Shown in pieces: positions 63,712 through 64,000 of a stretch of DNA of 64,000 nucleotides (position 1 is the stretch's first letter; every line of letters starts with the position of its first letter). The notes beneath the pieces are model-generated. The model saw only the letters and a program-made list of their open reading frames with translations. It did not search any database and was not told the origin of the DNA. The position numbers and the translations under genes were made by a program. The stretch is from NCBI RefSeq assembly GCF_004138295.1, contig NZ_SCFM01000001.1, forward strand, positions 1-64,000, read 5' to 3'. The stretch comes from Ectobacillus funiculus (GTDB lineage: Bacteria > Bacillota > Bacilli > Bacillales > Bacillaceae_G).

Positions 63712-64000
63712 TTGGATGCCGATAAGATTAAGCAACTTATGGAATTGGCTGCAAATGTATACGGTACAGGTTTTTGGAAGGATATTTTTGATCCGAATAC
63801 GATGAATCCATTTATGGGTGACGGGCAGGAGAAGCTTCAGGCCTTAAAAGATATGATGAATGAAAAGCACCCAGCTACTAAAACACCAAACCGAAACTCG
63901 AGCGATCGTCCATATGCTAGTCAACCCTTATACACAAACGAAAATCACACTTTTCCACTCGTTGATATTATAAAAAAGGATGGAAAAATCATTATAATGA
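63712..64000 (+). CDS. GerT-like Hsp20-family spore protein, partial
   Basis: At least 96 residues, cut by the window end. A helical N-terminus (KIKQLMELAANVYGTGFWKD) is followed by a Pro/Asn/Ser linker, and the start of a small-heat-shock domain is suggested by FPLVDIIKKDGKIIIM. This layout resembles the spore germination protein GerT. TTG start behind GGGGTGAAACGA. It is divergent from the germination pair. Confidence 0.6.
   Translation, partial: MDADKIKQLMELAANVYGTGFWKDIFDPNTMNPFMGDGQEKLQALKDMMNEKHPATKTPNRNSSDRPYASQPLYTNENHTFPLVDIIKKDGKIIIM

Noticed and set aside
1-64000. CRISPR arrays, tRNA, rRNA or prophage modules
   Set aside because: No regularly spaced repeats, no cloverleaf or rRNA sequence recognised, and no run of phage structural genes; the holin-like ORF stands alone.

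Overview
This 64-kb window looks like chromosome of a spore-forming Bacillaceae bacterium, close to the Bacillus cereus/Ectobacillus side of the family. The evidence is AT-rich DNA with strong AGGAGG-type ribosome sites, GerPF-type and GerT-like spore proteins at the right end, a KinB-like sporulation kinase, a TnrA-type nitrogen regulator, LtaS, RNase J and SwrC. No rRNA, tRNA or CRISPR array was seen. Most of the window is ordinary core and accessory metabolism. The unusual material lies between the genes.

Layout. 0-8 kb: small kinase-like protein, an acidic-repeat protein, an amino-acid permease, a secreted ferritin-like protein, a PpnP-type nucleoside phosphorylase, small proteins, a broken DUF3231 gene and a DHA2 drug exporter. 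8-15 kb: a signalling operon of hybrid histidine kinase, CheR-type methyltransferase, response regulator-PAS-kinase and an orphan sugar-binding protein. The first two resemble the RsbK/RsbM pair that controls sigma-B in B. cereus. 15-23 kb: a peptide transporter, a G+C-richer FtsH-like protease next to an IS607 recombinase remnant, and an RNase J. 23-32 kb: a GGDEF-EAL protein, folE, a deoxynucleotidase, a thioredoxin-reductase-like flavoprotein without its cysteines, ppc, and a small gene behind a cre site. 32-44 kb: cysJI, an SGNH hydrolase, a class A PBP, an HTH regulator/truncated hydrolase/CPBP protease group, and an LtaS-family enzyme. 44-53 kb: DinB, an RpiB/LacAB isomerase, SwrC, a secreted glucosaminidase and a short TnrA. 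53-64 kb: AraC regulator divergent from galKET, a KinB-like kinase, a stand-alone purF and spore germination genes.

The most interesting signal is a family of about 140-bp intergenic repeats, with at least ten full or truncated copies and two short fragments. Each complete copy has a 5' module that folds into a long hairpin, in which paired bases covary between copies. A 3' module looks like an intrinsic terminator (CTCGCC-AATC-GGCGAG followed by T-rich DNA). Fragments of the element sit at the break of a truncated gene, in the leader of the sugar-binding protein, and at a stop codon it supplies. A second repeat, a palindrome of about 80 bp, occurs twice in direct orientation around rpiB-swrC.

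Functional links: the gal operon has its own AraC-type regulator and a LacAB-like isomerase some 9 kb away. The cysJI pair supplies sulfide. Several signal systems (RsbK/RsbM-like, c-di-GMP, KinB-like, TnrA) imply adaptation to nutrient stress. Protein identities come from recognised motifs and family resemblance only; no database search was possible.
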